A stretch of DNA of 64,000 nucleotides from Streptomyces sp. NBC_00448 (GTDB lineage Bacteria > Actinomycetota > Actinomycetes > Streptomycetales > Streptomycetaceae): NCBI RefSeq assembly GCF_036014115.1, contig NZ_CP107913.1, positions 3,705,001 to 3,769,000 on the forward strand. Reading direction: 5' to 3'. Shown one piece after another: positions 45,841 to 54,840 of the stretch. Under the pieces are notes generated by a model. It ran no database searches. It had not been told where the DNA came from and saw nothing but the letters and a program-made list of their open reading frames with translations. The position numbers were made by a program, and so were the translations under genes. The stretch's first letter is position 1. Every line of letters starts with the position of its first letter.

Positions 45841-45862
45841 CGCACGCACCTGGAGTACTGCC

Positions 45863-47050
45863 GTGGACCGCCTCCTCGACCGCGCCCGTGACCTGCTGGC
45901 CGCCCACCCCGTGGTGGACGGCCACAACGACCTTCCGTGGGCGCTGCGCGAGCAGGTCGCGTACGACCTGGACCGGTTCGACCTGGCCGCCGACCAGACC
46001 GCCCGCACCCACACCGACCTGCCGCGGCTGCGGGCCGGCGGGGTGGGCGCGCAGTTCTGGTCGGTGTACGTGTCGGTGTCGCTCAAGGGCGGCGCGGCGC
46101 TCACCGCGACCCTCGAACAGATCGACGTGGTGCACCGGCTGGCCGAGCGCTACCCCGACGACCTGTACCTGGCGACCAGCGCCGACGACATGGAGGCGGC
46201 GCGCGCCTCGGGCCGGATCGCCTCCCTGATGGGCGCCGAGGGCGGGCACTCCATCGACTGCTCGCTGGCCGCGCTGCGCGCCCTGTACGCGCTGGGCGTG
46301 CGGTACATGACGCTCACCCACAACGACAACACCCCCTGGGCGGACTCCGCGACCGACGAGCCCGCCGCGCACGGGCTGACCGCCTTCGGCGAAGAGGTGG
46401 TCCGCGAGATGAACCGGCTGGGCATGCTGGTGGACCTCTCGCACGTCTCCGCCGACACCATGCGCGCCGCGCTGCGGGTGGCGCAGGCGCCGGTGCTCTT
46501 CTCGCACTCCTCGTCCCGCGCCGTCTGCGACCACCCGCGGAACATCCCCGACGACGTGCTCGCGCTGCTGCCGGGCAACGGCGGTGTGGCGATGGCCACG
46601 TTCGTGCCGAAGTTCATCCTGCCTGCCGCGATCGAGTGGACCCTGGAGGCGGACGCGAACATGCGCGCCCACGGCCTGCACCCGCTGGACACCACCCCGG
46701 CCGGCATGGCCGTGCAGCACGCCTTCGAGGCCGCCCACCCCCGTCCGACCGCCACCGCGGCCACGGTCGCCGACCACCTCGACCACATGCGCGAGGTGGC
46801 CGGCGTCGACCACCTCGGCATCGGCGGCGACTACGACGGCACCGCCTTCACCCCCACCGACCTCTCCGACGTGGCCGGCTACCCGCACCTGATCGCCGAA
46901 CTGCTCGACCGCAACTGGTCCGACGCCGACATCGCCAAGCTCACCTGGCACAACGCCGTACGGGTGCTGCGCGACGCGGAGTCGGCGGCGGCCGGGCTGC
47001 GCGCCGAGCGGGGGCCGTCGGCGGCGACGATCGGGCAGCTCGACGGCTGA
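45863..47050 (+). CDS. membrane dipeptidase (renal dipeptidase family, M19)
   Basis: Zinc-dependent dipeptide hydrolase, about 395 residues. Motifs of peptidase M19: [13 protein letters not shown] (zinc His and Asp near residue 18), MGAEGGHSI (bridging Glu), [26 protein letters not shown] and GIGGDYDG. No signal peptide is present, so it is probably cytoplasmic despite the family name. GTG 45863 with GGAG upstream is preferred over a GTG at 45830 that lies inside the purE terminator. Confidence 0.93.
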   Translation: MDRLLDRARDLLAAHPVVDGHNDLPWALREQVAYDLDRFDLAADQTARTHTDLPRLRAGGVGAQFWSVYVSVSLKGGAALTATLEQIDVVHRLAERYPDDLYLATSADDMEAARASGRIASLMGAEGGHSIDCSLAALRALYALGVRYMTLTHNDNTPWADSATDEPAAHGLTAFGEEVVREMNRLGMLVDLSHVSADTMRAALRVAQAPVLFSHSSSRAVCDHPRNIPDDVLALLPGNGGVAMATFVPKFILPAAIEWTLEADANMRAHGLHPLDTTPAGMAVQHAFEAAHPRPTATAATVADHLDHMREVAGVDHLGIGGDYDGTAFTPTDLSDVAGYPHLIAELLDRNWSDADIAKLTWHNAVRVLRDAESAAAGLRAERGPSAATIGQLDG

Positions 47051-47124
47051 CCCGCGACCCACGACCCACGGGACGGCGCGGAGAGCGGCGGAGGCCGGCA
47101 GGCGCGGCCGGCGGAGGGCGGCCT

Positions 47125-47169
47125 ACGGGAGCGTCGGAGCGGTCCCCTGCTCCGTTCCGCCCCTCCCGT
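47125..47169. terminator. nested hairpin between convergent genes
   Basis: ACGGGAG (47125-47131) pairs with CTCCCGT (47163-47169), with CGGAGC/GCTCCG nested inside. Confidence 0.55.
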
Positions 47170-47193
47170 CCGCACCCGCGCGTTCCCGCCCGT

Positions 47194-47754
47194 TCAGGCG
47201 CCGCTCACGGCCAGCGGCCAGGGGCGGGCCACCGCGCCGAGCCGGTTCCAGGCGTTGATCACGGTGATCGTCCACAGCAGCTCGGCCAGTTCGGTGGGGC
47301 CGAAGTGCTCCGCCGCCTCGTCCACGACGGTGTCGGACACCGAGCCGTCGGTCAGGCGGGTGGCCGCCTCGGTCAGGGCGAGGGCGGCCCGTTCGCGGGT
47401 GGTGAAGAACGGCGTCTCCCGCCAGACCGCGAGCGCGTGGAGCCGCTGCTCGCTCTCGCCGCCCGAGCGGGCGTCCTTGGTGTGGGTGTCGACGCAGTAG
47501 GCGCAGCCGTTGAGTTGCGAGGCGCGGGTCCGGACGAGTTCGAGCAACGGGGCCTCCAGGCCGACCTTGCGGGAGGCGGCGTCCAGGGCGTTCATGGCGC
47601 GGTTGATGTGCGGGGCGAGGGTGTCGACGGCGCACCGGACCGGCGGCACGACGCGGGCGTCGGCCGCGCTGCCGCTCCCGGGAGCGGAGTCGGTGGCGGA
47701 AGCGGAGTCGGTGGCGGGCTCGGTGGTCTTCGCGGTGCTGATGTCGTTGCTCAC
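47194..47754 (-). CDS. AhpD-like/carboxymuconolactone decarboxylase family protein
   Basis: The 186-residue protein carries the AhpD-type thiol motif LNGCAYCVDTHTKDAR (Cys84, Cys87, His91), which points to peroxidase or thiol-redox activity rather than decarboxylation. The first 35 residues are Ser/Ala/Thr-rich and likely disordered. GTG 47754 is six bases after TAGGTT on the minus strand (leaderless). It is divergent from a MocR-type regulator across only 46 bp, so it is the likely regulated target. Confidence 0.9.
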   Translation of the reverse strand: MSNDISTAKTTEPATDSASATDSAPGSGSAADARVVPPVRCAVDTLAPHINRAMNALDAASRKVGLEAPLLELVRTRASQLNGCAYCVDTHTKDARSGGESEQRLHALAVWRETPFFTTRERAALALTEAATRLTDGSVSDTVVDEAAEHFGPTELAELLWTITVINAWNRLGAVARPWPLAVSGA

Positions 47755-47773
47755 AAGGCGAACCTAGAACCGG

Positions 47774-47797
47774 AATGGACCGCGGATAAGATCCATT
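47774..47797. promoter_or_regulatory. operator between AhpD-like gene and MocR regulator
   Basis: AATGGA (47774-47779) and TCCATT (47792-47797) are inverted 12 bp apart and overlap the regulator's own -10 (TAAGAT, 47787-47792), a layout for autoregulation and for control of the divergent gene. Confidence 0.5.
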
Positions 47798-47800
47798 TCC

Positions 47801-49303
47801 ATGCGCGAATCCTGGCCCACTTCGACGGATGCCGCAGGTGTGGACCTGCACCTCGACCTGCCGACCGGCCCGGGGCAGGGCGGCCGCCGCGCCGCGCTGG
47901 AGCGGGCACTGCGCGGCGCGGTCCGCGACGGCCGGCTCGCCCCGGGCGCGCGCCTGCCGTCCACCCGCCGGCTCGCCGCCGACACCGGGGTGGCGCGCGG
48001 CACCGTCAAGGCCGCGTACGACCAGCTCGTGGCCGAGGGCTACCTCGACGCGCGGCAGGGCTCGGGCACCGTGGTCGCCGACCGGCCCGGACCGCCGGCC
48101 GCCCACCCGGGCGACGGCGGCGGCCCTGCCCCCGTACCCCGCCACGACCTGCGGCCCGGCAGCCCCGACGTGACCTCCTTCCCCACCGCCGCCTGGATGC
48201 GGGCGACCCGGCGGGCCCTGGGCGCGGCTCCCTCGGCCGCGTACGACTACGGCGACCCGCGCGGCCGGATCGAGCTGCGGACGGCGCTGGCGGAGTACCT
48301 GGGGCGGACCCGCGGGGTGGTCGCGGAGCCCGGGCGGATCATCGTCACCTCGGGATACGTCCAGGCGCTCGCGCTGCTGGTGCGGGTCACGGCGCGCACG
48401 GTCGCCATGGAGGACCCGGGGCTGCCCTTCCACCGCGAGGTGGTCCGGCGGGCCGGCGGCCGGGTGGTCCCGCTGCCCACCGACGAACTCGGCGCGCGCA
48501 CCCACCGGCTCGCCATGGGCGCGGGCGCGGTGGACGCGGTCGTGGTCACCCCCGCGCACCAGTACCCGACGGGCGTGACCCTGCACCCCTCGCGCCGCCA
48601 TGCGCTGACCGCCTGGGCACGGGAGACCGGCGGCCTGGTGGTCGAGGACGACTACGACGGGGAGTTCCGGTACGACCGCCAGCCGGTGGGCGCCCTCCAG
48701 GGCACCGCGCCCGACCACGTGGTGTACGTCGGCACCGCCTCCAAGACGCTCGGCCCGGCGCTGCGGCTGGGCTGGATGGTGCTTCCGCCGCGGTTGGTGG
48801 CGCCTGTCGCCGAGGAGAAGCTGCACAGCGACTTCCACACCGGCGCGCTGGGCCAGCTCACCCTCGCCGAGCTGATCCGCGACCACGGCTACGACCGCCA
48901 GGTGCGGGCCGGCCGGCTGCGCTACCGCCGGCGCCGCGACCTGCTGGTGGCGCGGCTGCGGCGGGCGTACGGCACGGGGCCCGAAGGCGGCGAGGGCGGG
49001 CCGTACGGCCTGGACGGGATCGCTGCGGGCCTGCACGCCCTGCTGACCCTGCCACCGGGCGAACCGGCGGAGGCCCAGATCCGGCGGCGCGCGGAGCGGC
49101 TGGGGCTGGCGGTGGGCACGCTGGGCGACCACTGGCACGAGAGCGACGGACCGCACGAGGAGGGGCCGCGCGAGCAGGGACCCGCGCGGCCGTCAGCGGC
49201 GGCGGACCGCCCGCAGGGTCTGATCATCGGCTACGGCACGCCGGGCGAGGGGGCGTACCCGGCGGCGCTGGACGCGCTCATGGCCGCGCTGACCAGGCCG
49301 TAG
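47801..49303 (+). CDS. MocR/PdxR-type GntR regulator with aminotransferase domain
   Basis: The 500-residue protein has a GntR winged helix (about 20-90, LPSTRRLAADTGVARGTVKAAYDQL) fused to a fold-type I aminotransferase domain (about 110-495). The PLP lysine is near residue 315 (GTASKTLGPALRLGW). In this class, PLP or a PLP-aldimine acts as effector; some members activate PLP synthesis genes. Here the only divergent neighbour is the AhpD-like gene. No pdxS/pdxT is in the window. Confidence 0.92.
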   Translation: MRESWPTSTDAAGVDLHLDLPTGPGQGGRRAALERALRGAVRDGRLAPGARLPSTRRLAADTGVARGTVKAAYDQLVAEGYLDARQGSGTVVADRPGPPAAHPGDGGGPAPVPRHDLRPGSPDVTSFPTAAWMRATRRALGAAPSAAYDYGDPRGRIELRTALAEYLGRTRGVVAEPGRIIVTSGYVQALALLVRVTARTVAMEDPGLPFHREVVRRAGGRVVPLPTDELGARTHRLAMGAGAVDAVVVTPAHQYPTGVTLHPSRRHALTAWARETGGLVVEDDYDGEFRYDRQPVGALQGTAPDHVVYVGTASKTLGPALRLGWMVLPPRLVAPVAEEKLHSDFHTGALGQLTLAELIRDHGYDRQVRAGRLRYRRRRDLLVARLRRAYGTGPEGGEGGPYGLDGIAAGLHALLTLPPGEPAEAQIRRRAERLGLAVGTLGDHWHESDGPHEEGPREQGPARPSAAADRPQGLIIGYGTPGEGAYPAALDALMAALTRP

Positions 49304-49382
49304 CGCGGCGGCCCTCCGAGCGCCGGCCGCGGTCGGGACCACCGTTCCGTCCTTGCCCCCGCCCGCTGCGGCGCGGAGACGG

Positions 49383-49886
49383 CTACTGCGGAGCCGCCAG
49401 CTCCGCCCACACGGTCTTGCCCGGGCGCTCGCCGTCGCGGACCACGCCCCAGTCCAGGCAGAGCCGCTGCACGATGAACATGCCGTGGCCGCCGGGACGG
49501 CCCGCGCGGTGCGGGGAGCGCGGCGCGGGCTCGCCGCTGCCGCCGTCGACGACCTCCAGGCGCAGCGCCTTGCCGTTGCGCAGCAGTCGCAGCTCCTCGG
49601 GCCCCCCGGCGTGCAGGCACGCGTTGGTGACCAGTTCGGAGACGACCAGCAGCACGTCCTCGGCGGCGGCCTTGCGGTCGGCGGTGGACCCGGGCAGCCA
49701 GCCCCAGTCGCGCAGCGCCTGGCGGGTGAAGTCCCTGGCGCGCGGCACGATCCCGCTCTCCCCGGAAAGCGCCAGCCGCCGTACCGGCTCCGGCGCCCGC
49801 AGATCCACGTCCGACTCGCTCTCGCCGTCGCCGTCGCCCGCGTCGGGGGCGTGGTCACCCGCGGCGTACGGCCGGGTGGTGCTCAT
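49383..49886 (-). CDS. RsbW-type anti-sigma factor/ATP-binding protein
   Basis: The 167-residue single-domain HATPase_c_2 protein has the N box VVSELVTNACLHAG, the EVVDGGSG box and the GHGMFIVQ box; the N-terminal 35 residues are acidic. Such proteins hold SigB/F-type sigma factors inactive and phosphorylate STAS partners. ATG 49886 has GAGGTGAGG upstream. It lies 142 bp after the STAS gene, which is divergent from the sigma gene. This three-gene set resembles, from memory, the S. coelicolor SigI/PrsI/ArsI module. Confidence 0.9.
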   Translation of the reverse strand: MSTTRPYAAGDHAPDAGDGDGESESDVDLRAPEPVRRLALSGESGIVPRARDFTRQALRDWGWLPGSTADRKAAAEDVLLVVSELVTNACLHAGGPEELRLLRNGKALRLEVVDGGSGEPAPRSPHRAGRPGGHGMFIVQRLCLDWGVVRDGERPGKTVWAELAAPQ

Positions 49887-50028
49887 CTTGGCCTCACCTC
49901 ACGGATGTCCGGCTGGGTCCGAACTGTCTTCTGCCCGGTCGATCTCCGGGAACACGCGCCACAGGTGACCAATGCGCGTGCGATCCGGCTGGTTCCTCTC
50001 ATGCAGCTTGCCCCCGTCCCCGACCCCG

Positions 50029-50397
50029 CTACTCCTGAAGTGCCTGGTCGAGCGTTTCGTGCACGGTGAACACCGCGTCTGCGCCGGTGATCTCGAATAC
50101 CCGTGCGACCGTCGGCCGCATGGCTGCCAGGTGCACCGCGCCCCCACGCGCCTCGACCTGGAGCCGCGCCCCGAGCAGGACGTTGAGCCCGGTGGAGTCG
50201 CAGAACTCCAGGCCCGAGCAGTCCACCACCAGACGGATCGCGCCCCCGTCGACGGCCGCGGTCATCGGCTCGGCGAGGAGGTCGGCGGTGTGGTGGTCGA
50301 GCTCTCCCGACGGGGTGAAAACGGTACTGCTGCCCTGCTGCCCCACCTCGACGTGCAGCCGGCCGAGACCGGCGGTGCCCACCGCCTCGTGGTCCAT
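50029..50397 (-). CDS. STAS-domain anti-sigma factor antagonist
   Basis: The 122-residue protein has the phospho-acceptor motif CSGLEFCDSTGLNVLLGAR (likely Ser68). When unphosphorylated it would bind the RsbW-type protein and free the sigma factor. ATG 50397 has GGGAGAG upstream; an in-frame ATG at 50430 is less likely. It is divergent from the sigma gene and upstream of the RsbW-type gene. Confidence 0.9.
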   Translation of the reverse strand: MDHEAVGTAGLGRLHVEVGQQGSSTVFTPSGELDHHTADLLAEPMTAAVDGGAIRLVVDCSGLEFCDSTGLNVLLGARLQVEARGGAVHLAAMRPTVARVFEITGADAVFTVHETLDQALQE

Positions 50398-50589
50398 CTG
50401 CTCTCCCTCGCTGCGTCCCTGGTCACACACCCTGCGCCCCCGGGTGACGCGAGGCCGACCCTACGCGTTCCCGGGTGCGCGCGGTAGTCGATCCGGCAAG
50501 CCCCCGGACTTGCGGGACACCGCCGGATGGCGGTAGGGCTGAAGTACGGCAGAGGAAAGACACCCGCGCCGCAAGAGAGGGATGAGCGC

Positions 50590-51582
50590 ATGACACCCCG
50601 GCTCGGCCCGGATCAGGACCAGGAGCGACAGGGGGGCTTCCCCACCCGCTGGGAGGGGATGCTCGGCGAGGAGACGCACGAGGCGGCACACATCGGCCAC
50701 GAACACGCCGATCTCGACCACGGCGAGCACGACCACGCCGACGTCGAACACCACGGCCTCGAACACCACGGCCTCGAACTCGACGATCTGCCCGAGATCC
50801 CGCCCTACGACGAGATCGGCCCGGTGGACGCGCGGGCGCTGTCCAAGACGCTCTTCGGCCGCCTCCAGTCCCTGGAGGAGGGCACCGGCGAGTACAGCTA
50901 CGTCCGCAACACGCTCGTCGAGCTGAACCTCGCGCTGGTGAAGTTCGCCGCCTCCCGGTTCCGCAGCCGCAGCGAGCCGATGGAGGACATCGTCCAGGTC
51001 GGCACGATCGGCCTGATCAAGGCGATCGACCGCTTCGAGCTGGCCCGCGGGGTGGAGTTCCCGACCTTCGCGATGCCCACCATCGTCGGCGAGATCAAGC
51101 GGTTCTTCCGCGACACCTCGTGGTCGGTGCGGGTGCCGCGACGGCTCCAGGAGCTGCGGCTGGACCTCGCCAAGGCCGGCGACGAGCTGGCCCAGCAGCT
51201 CGACCGCAGTCCGACGGTGCGCGAACTGGCCGACCGGCTCGACCTGCCCGACCACGAGGTGATCGAGGGCATGGCGGCGAGCAACGCGTACACCGCCAGC
51301 TCGCTGGACGCCCAGCCCACCGAGGACGACCCCGAGGGCGCGCTCGCCGACCGGATCGGCTACGAGGACCACGACCTCGAAGGCGTCGAGTACATCGAGT
51401 CGCTGAGGCCGCTGATCGCCAAGCTGCCGGCCCGGGACCGGACCATCCTCTCGCTGCGCTTCGTCGGCAACCTCACCCAGTCCGAGATCGGCGAGGAGCT
51501 GGGCATCTCCCAGATGCACGTCTCCCGCCTGCTCAGCCGCACCCTCGCCCGGCTGCGCCGCGGCCTGCTGGTCGAGGACTAG
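50590..51582 (+). CDS. sigI: SigB/F-family RNA polymerase sigma factor with His-rich N-terminus
   Basis: The 330-residue sigma factor has regions 2 (VRNTLVELNLALVKFAASRF; EDIVQVGTIGLIKAIDRF), 3 and 4 (LTQSEIGEELGISQMHVSRLLSRTLARLR) of the stress/development sporulation-type family. An unusual extension precedes them: residues 30-60 contain 11 histidines alternating with Asp/Glu. Such sequence is typical of metal-binding loops. The sigI name is by position beside STAS and RsbW partners, remembered from S. coelicolor SCO3066-SCO3068. ATG 50590 has GAGAGGGA upstream; the frame also opens at 50527. Confidence 0.88.
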   Translation: MTPRLGPDQDQERQGGFPTRWEGMLGEETHEAAHIGHEHADLDHGEHDHADVEHHGLEHHGLELDDLPEIPPYDEIGPVDARALSKTLFGRLQSLEEGTGEYSYVRNTLVELNLALVKFAASRFRSRSEPMEDIVQVGTIGLIKAIDRFELARGVEFPTFAMPTIVGEIKRFFRDTSWSVRVPRRLQELRLDLAKAGDELAQQLDRSPTVRELADRLDLPDHEVIEGMAASNAYTASSLDAQPTEDDPEGALADRIGYEDHDLEGVEYIESLRPLIAKLPARDRTILSLRFVGNLTQSEIGEELGISQMHVSRLLSRTLARLRRGLLVED

Positions 51583-51604
51583 GACCCGCCCGCCCCGGCG
51601 GGCC

Positions 51605-51650
51605 ACCGGCCCCGCAGAACGCCCCCGTCGGGGTGGTCAGCGGGGCCGGT
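51605..51650. terminator. hairpin at end of convergent sigma and HxlR genes
   Basis: ACCGGCCCCGC (51605-51615) pairs perfectly with GCGGGGCCGGT (51640-51650). The right arm overlaps the last codons of the HxlR gene. Confidence 0.75.
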
Positions 51651-52014
51651 TGCCGTACTCGGACCTGCTCGTCTCGATCTCCTCGTTGTGCTCGACGGCC
51701 CAGCTCGCGAGCGTCAGCGCGGGCGGGATGAGGCTCTTGCCCAGGACGGTGAGTTCGTACTCGACGCGCGGCGGGACCTCCGCGTAGGCGGTGCGGGAGA
51801 CCAGCCCGTCCCGCTCCAGGTTGCGCAGCGTCAAGGTGAGCATCCGCTGCGAGATGCCGGGGATGTGCTGGTGCAGTTCGGTGAAGCGCATCCGCCCGTC
51901 GTCGAGCGTGGCCACGACCAGCATCGTCCACTTGTCGCAGATCCGGTCCAGGATCGCGCGGATCGCCCGGCCGCCGTCGCCCCGGATCATGCAGGTGTGC
52001 TCGTACCGCGCCAT
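51637..52014 (-). CDS. HxlR-family transcriptional regulator
   Basis: The 125-residue winged-helix protein has the family's N-terminal cysteine (Cys8, HTCMIRG) and the recognition pattern ICDKWTMLVVATLDDGRMRFTELHQHIPGIS-type (in part: DKWTMLVVATL; MLTLTLRNLERDGLVSR). HxlR proteins sense electrophiles or redox through this Cys. ATG 52014 has AGGGGGC upstream. It is divergent from a DoxX gene, its probable target, across a region full of operator-like repeats. Confidence 0.92.
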   Translation of the reverse strand: MARYEHTCMIRGDGGRAIRAILDRICDKWTMLVVATLDDGRMRFTELHQHIPGISQRMLTLTLRNLERDGLVSRTAYAEVPPRVEYELTVLGKSLIPPALTLASWAVEHNEEIETSRSEYGNRPR

Positions 52015-52042
52015 GACGGCCCCCTGTGCGTGTCGCCGTAGG

Positions 52043-52076
52043 GCACATCCGCTGTGCGTAGAGCACACGCGTGTGC
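52043..52076. promoter_or_regulatory. phased GCACA/TGTGC half-sites before the HxlR gene
   Basis: Alternating inverted half-sites GCACA (52043), TGTGC (52053), GCACA (52063) and TGTGC (52072) are about 10 bp apart. The last two form the perfect 14-bp palindrome GCACACGCGTGTGC (52063-52076). One more TGTGC lies at 52025. They occupy the leader/promoter of the HxlR gene. Confidence 0.6.
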
Positions 52077-52116
52077 CTTTTGTGGACCTCCCGACAGTGA
52101 CACATGATGAGGCAAC

Positions 52117-52129
52117 TTACGGTTCGTAA
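52117..52129. promoter_or_regulatory. inverted repeat before the DoxX gene
   Basis: TTACG-GTT-CGTAA lies 15 bp before the DoxX GTG, where it could block transcription start. Likely HxlR operator. Confidence 0.5.
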
Positions 52130-52144
52130 CCATTGGGAGTCGCC

Positions 52145-52510
52145 GTGCATGTCGCGTACTGGGTCGTCGCCGTGCTGCTGGCCGTGTTCTACGCCTACGC
52201 GGGCGGCAAGAAGCTCCTGCAGGACCAGGAGCGGCTGCGGCCGATGATGGGCTGGGTCGACCAGGTGCCCATGCCGCGGGTCAGGGCGATCGGCGCCCTG
52301 GAGGTGCTCGGCGCGCTCGGGCTCGTGCTGCCGCCGTTGACCGGCATAGCGGTCGGGCTCGCGGTCGCGGCCGCGGGCGGCCTGGTCCTGGTGCAGATCG
52401 GCGGCATGGCGCTGCACCTGTCGCGCGGCGAGGTCAAGGAGATCGGGCTGAACATCGCCCTGCTGGTGCCGGCCGCGGTGGCCGTGTGGCTGGGCACGTC
52501 CCTGCTCTGA
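52145..52510 (+). CDS. DoxX-family membrane protein
   Basis: The 121-residue protein has four membrane helices of the DoxX type (VVAVLLAVFYAYAGGKKL; AIGALEVLGALGLVL). Members act in redox/thiol stress complexes or quinone chemistry, often under HxlR or MarR control. GTG 52145 with GGGAG upstream is preferred to a TTG at 52133. Confidence 0.88.
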   Translation: MHVAYWVVAVLLAVFYAYAGGKKLLQDQERLRPMMGWVDQVPMPRVRAIGALEVLGALGLVLPPLTGIAVGLAVAAAGGLVLVQIGGMALHLSRGEVKEIGLNIALLVPAAVAVWLGTSLL

Positions 52511-52532
52511 CCGCCGGCCAGGTGCCCGGCGG

Positions 52533-52568
52533 GCGCGCGGACGGCCGGCCACCCGCACGTCCGCGCGC
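52533..52568. terminator. hairpin between convergent DoxX and MMPL genes
   Basis: GCGCGCGGACG (52533-52543) pairs perfectly with CGTCCGCGCGC (52558-52568). Confidence 0.75.
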
Positions 52569-52576
52569 GCCTGCCG

Positions 52577-54805
52577 CTACCGGCCCGCCACGTTCGACTT
52601 CTCCGCCGCCTTCGCCGCCTCGGCGCCGAAGTCCCCGTCGGCCAGCCGCTTTTCGAGGCGCTGCCCCTCGATGTCCGAGTCGGGCACCCAGCGGCCGAAC
52701 CACTTCGGGTGGTACCAGATCCGCCCGCCGATGAGGGCCATCACCGCGGGGACCAGGGTCAGCCGCACCACGAAGGCGTCGAGGAACACGCCGACCGCGA
52801 AGCTGAAGCCGATCGCCTGGATGGTCGGATTGCTGGTGAACATGAAGGCCACGAAGATCGAGAACATGATCAGCGCGGCCGCGGTGACCACCCGGGCCGA
52901 CAGCGCGGTGCCGCGCTGCACGGCCGCGCGGGCGTCGCCGTGCCGGGTGAACTCCTCCTTGATCCGCGAGACGACGAACACCTCGTAGTCGCTGGACAGT
53001 CCGAAGATGATCGCGAGCATGATGATCGGCAGGAAGCTGATCGTCTCGCTCGGGGTGATGCCCAGCAGGTGCCGGCCCCAGCCCCACTGGAAGACCGCCA
53101 CCTGGGCGCCGAGCGCGGCGGCCATCGACAGCAGGAAGCCGACGATCGACTTCAGCGGCACCAGGATGGTCCGGAAGGCGAAGGTCAGCAGGACGAACGC
53201 CAGGCCGACGACGGCGATCAGGAAGACCGGCAGCGCGCTGGAGAGCTTCGCGGACACGTCGATGTTGGACGCCGTGGTGCCGCCGACGAGGATGTGCGCG
53301 CCGGTGCCGGACTCGATCGTCGTCCGGTTGTCGCGCAGGGTGTGCACCAGGTCCTGCGTGGCGGAGTCGTTCGGCCCGGACTTCGGGATCACCCGGATCA
53401 GCGCCACGCCGTTCTGCGCGGCGATCGGGGTGACCTGGACGACGTCCGCCTGCCGGCCGAGCGCGGCGGAGATCTTCAGCGTGTCCGACGGCGAGGAGAC
53501 GTCCTGGGCGACGATCAGCAGCGCGCCGTTGAAGCCGGCGCCGAAGCCCTCGGTGGTCAGGTCGTACGCCTTGCGCTGGGTGTTGTCGGTCGGCTGCGAG
53601 GCGCCGGACGGCAGACCGAGCCGGATGCTCGTGGCGGGGATCGCCAGCACGCCGAGCAGCACCACGCCGACGACGGTGACCAGCACCCGGTGGCGTACGA
53701 CGAACCGCGACCAGCCGGCGCCCGCGGTGCTGTTCGGGTCGGCGGCGGTGCGGCGGGCCACCCGCTCGGCGTGCGCGCCGAACTTCGGCAGCCGGCTGAA
53801 GCGGGCCACCCGGCGCCCGGCGAAGCCGAGCAGCGCGGGCAGCAGGGTGAGCGCGATGAGGAGCGCCACCAGGACCGAGGCGGCCGCGGCCAGGCCCATG
53901 ACGGTCAGGAACGGGATGCCGACCACGGTCAGCCCGCACAGCGCGATGATCACCGTGAGCGCGGCGAAGACCACCGAGCTGCCCGCGGTACCCATCGCCA
54001 GTGGCACGGACTCCTCCGGCGGCACGCCGCGCAGCAGGTTGGCGCGGTGCCGGGACAGGATGAACAGGCCGTAGTCGATACCGCAGGACAGCCCGAGCAT
54101 CAGGGCGACGGTGGTGGAGGCGGAGGCGATGGTGATGACCGAGGCCGCCGCCGTGACGCCCATCAGGGTGGTGATCACCCCGATGATCGCGCTGATGATC
54201 GGCATGCCGGCGGCGGCGAACGCGCCGAAGGTGACCATGAGAATCCCGAACGCGATCACCAGGCCGATCAGTTCAGGCGTCTCGGAGACCTCGAAACGCC
54301 AGCCCGGGAAGACGCTGCCGTTGTATTCGACCTGCAGGCCGGCGGCGCGCACCGGCTTCATCGCGTCCTGCATGGCGTCGAGATTGGCGTCCTTGACGTC
54401 CGGTGGCTTCGCGGTCCACTGGACCTGGCCGAGGGCGATCCGGCCGTCCTTGGAGACCAGGCGCCCGGTGAACGGGTCCACGGACTTCGACACCTGCGGC
54501 ACGGACGACAGCTTGGTCATCGCCGTACGGATCTCGTCCCGGGCGGCGGGCGTGGTCAGCGTGGCGCCCTTCTTGGCCGCGAAGACGATGGTGCTCTGCC
54601 CGCCGCTGAAGGCGGGGAGCTTGGCGCTCAGCACGTCGGACGCCTTCTGCGCCTCGGTGCCCGGGATCGTGAAGTCGTCGTTGGTCTTGCCGCCGCTCAC
54701 CTGGGCGATCGTGACGGCGGCGATCGCGGCCACCAGCCACAGCACGAGAACGAGGACGCGTCGCCGGTAGGAGAAGCGGGCGAGGCGGTACAGATAGCTG
54801 GACAT
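52577..54805 (-). CDS. MMPL-family RND exporter
   Basis: The 742-residue protein has 12 membrane helices in two repeats, each with a large extracytoplasmic loop. The proton-relay helices carry the conserved GLSCGIDYGLFILSR (about residue 250) and FGLSSDYEVFVVSRIKEE (about 610), each with Asp-Tyr. Such transporters export lipids, siderophore-like molecules or drugs. ATG 54805 has GGGAAG upstream. It is divergent from a TetR gene with operator-like repeats between, so drug- or lipid-induced expression is likely. Confidence 0.94.
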   Translation of the reverse strand: MSSYLYRLARFSYRRRVLVLVLWLVAAIAAVTIAQVSGGKTNDDFTIPGTEAQKASDVLSAKLPAFSGGQSTIVFAAKKGATLTTPAARDEIRTAMTKLSSVPQVSKSVDPFTGRLVSKDGRIALGQVQWTAKPPDVKDANLDAMQDAMKPVRAAGLQVEYNGSVFPGWRFEVSETPELIGLVIAFGILMVTFGAFAAAGMPIISAIIGVITTLMGVTAAASVITIASASTTVALMLGLSCGIDYGLFILSRHRANLLRGVPPEESVPLAMGTAGSSVVFAALTVIIALCGLTVVGIPFLTVMGLAAAASVLVALLIALTLLPALLGFAGRRVARFSRLPKFGAHAERVARRTAADPNSTAGAGWSRFVVRHRVLVTVVGVVLLGVLAIPATSIRLGLPSGASQPTDNTQRKAYDLTTEGFGAGFNGALLIVAQDVSSPSDTLKISAALGRQADVVQVTPIAAQNGVALIRVIPKSGPNDSATQDLVHTLRDNRTTIESGTGAHILVGGTTASNIDVSAKLSSALPVFLIAVVGLAFVLLTFAFRTILVPLKSIVGFLLSMAAALGAQVAVFQWGWGRHLLGITPSETISFLPIIMLAIIFGLSSDYEVFVVSRIKEEFTRHGDARAAVQRGTALSARVVTAAALIMFSIFVAFMFTSNPTIQAIGFSFAVGVFLDAFVVRLTLVPAVMALIGGRIWYHPKWFGRWVPDSDIEGQRLEKRLADGDFGAEAAKAAEKSNVAGR

Positions 54806-54840
54806 AAGTGACTTCCCCACGTCTCCCGTACATCCGAACG

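Noticed and set aside
45937..49968. 1343-codon plus-strand open frame
   Set aside because: It runs across the dipeptidase, AhpD-like, MocR and RsbW-type genes in other frames and strands, with Arg/Ala/Gly-rich nonsense sequence.
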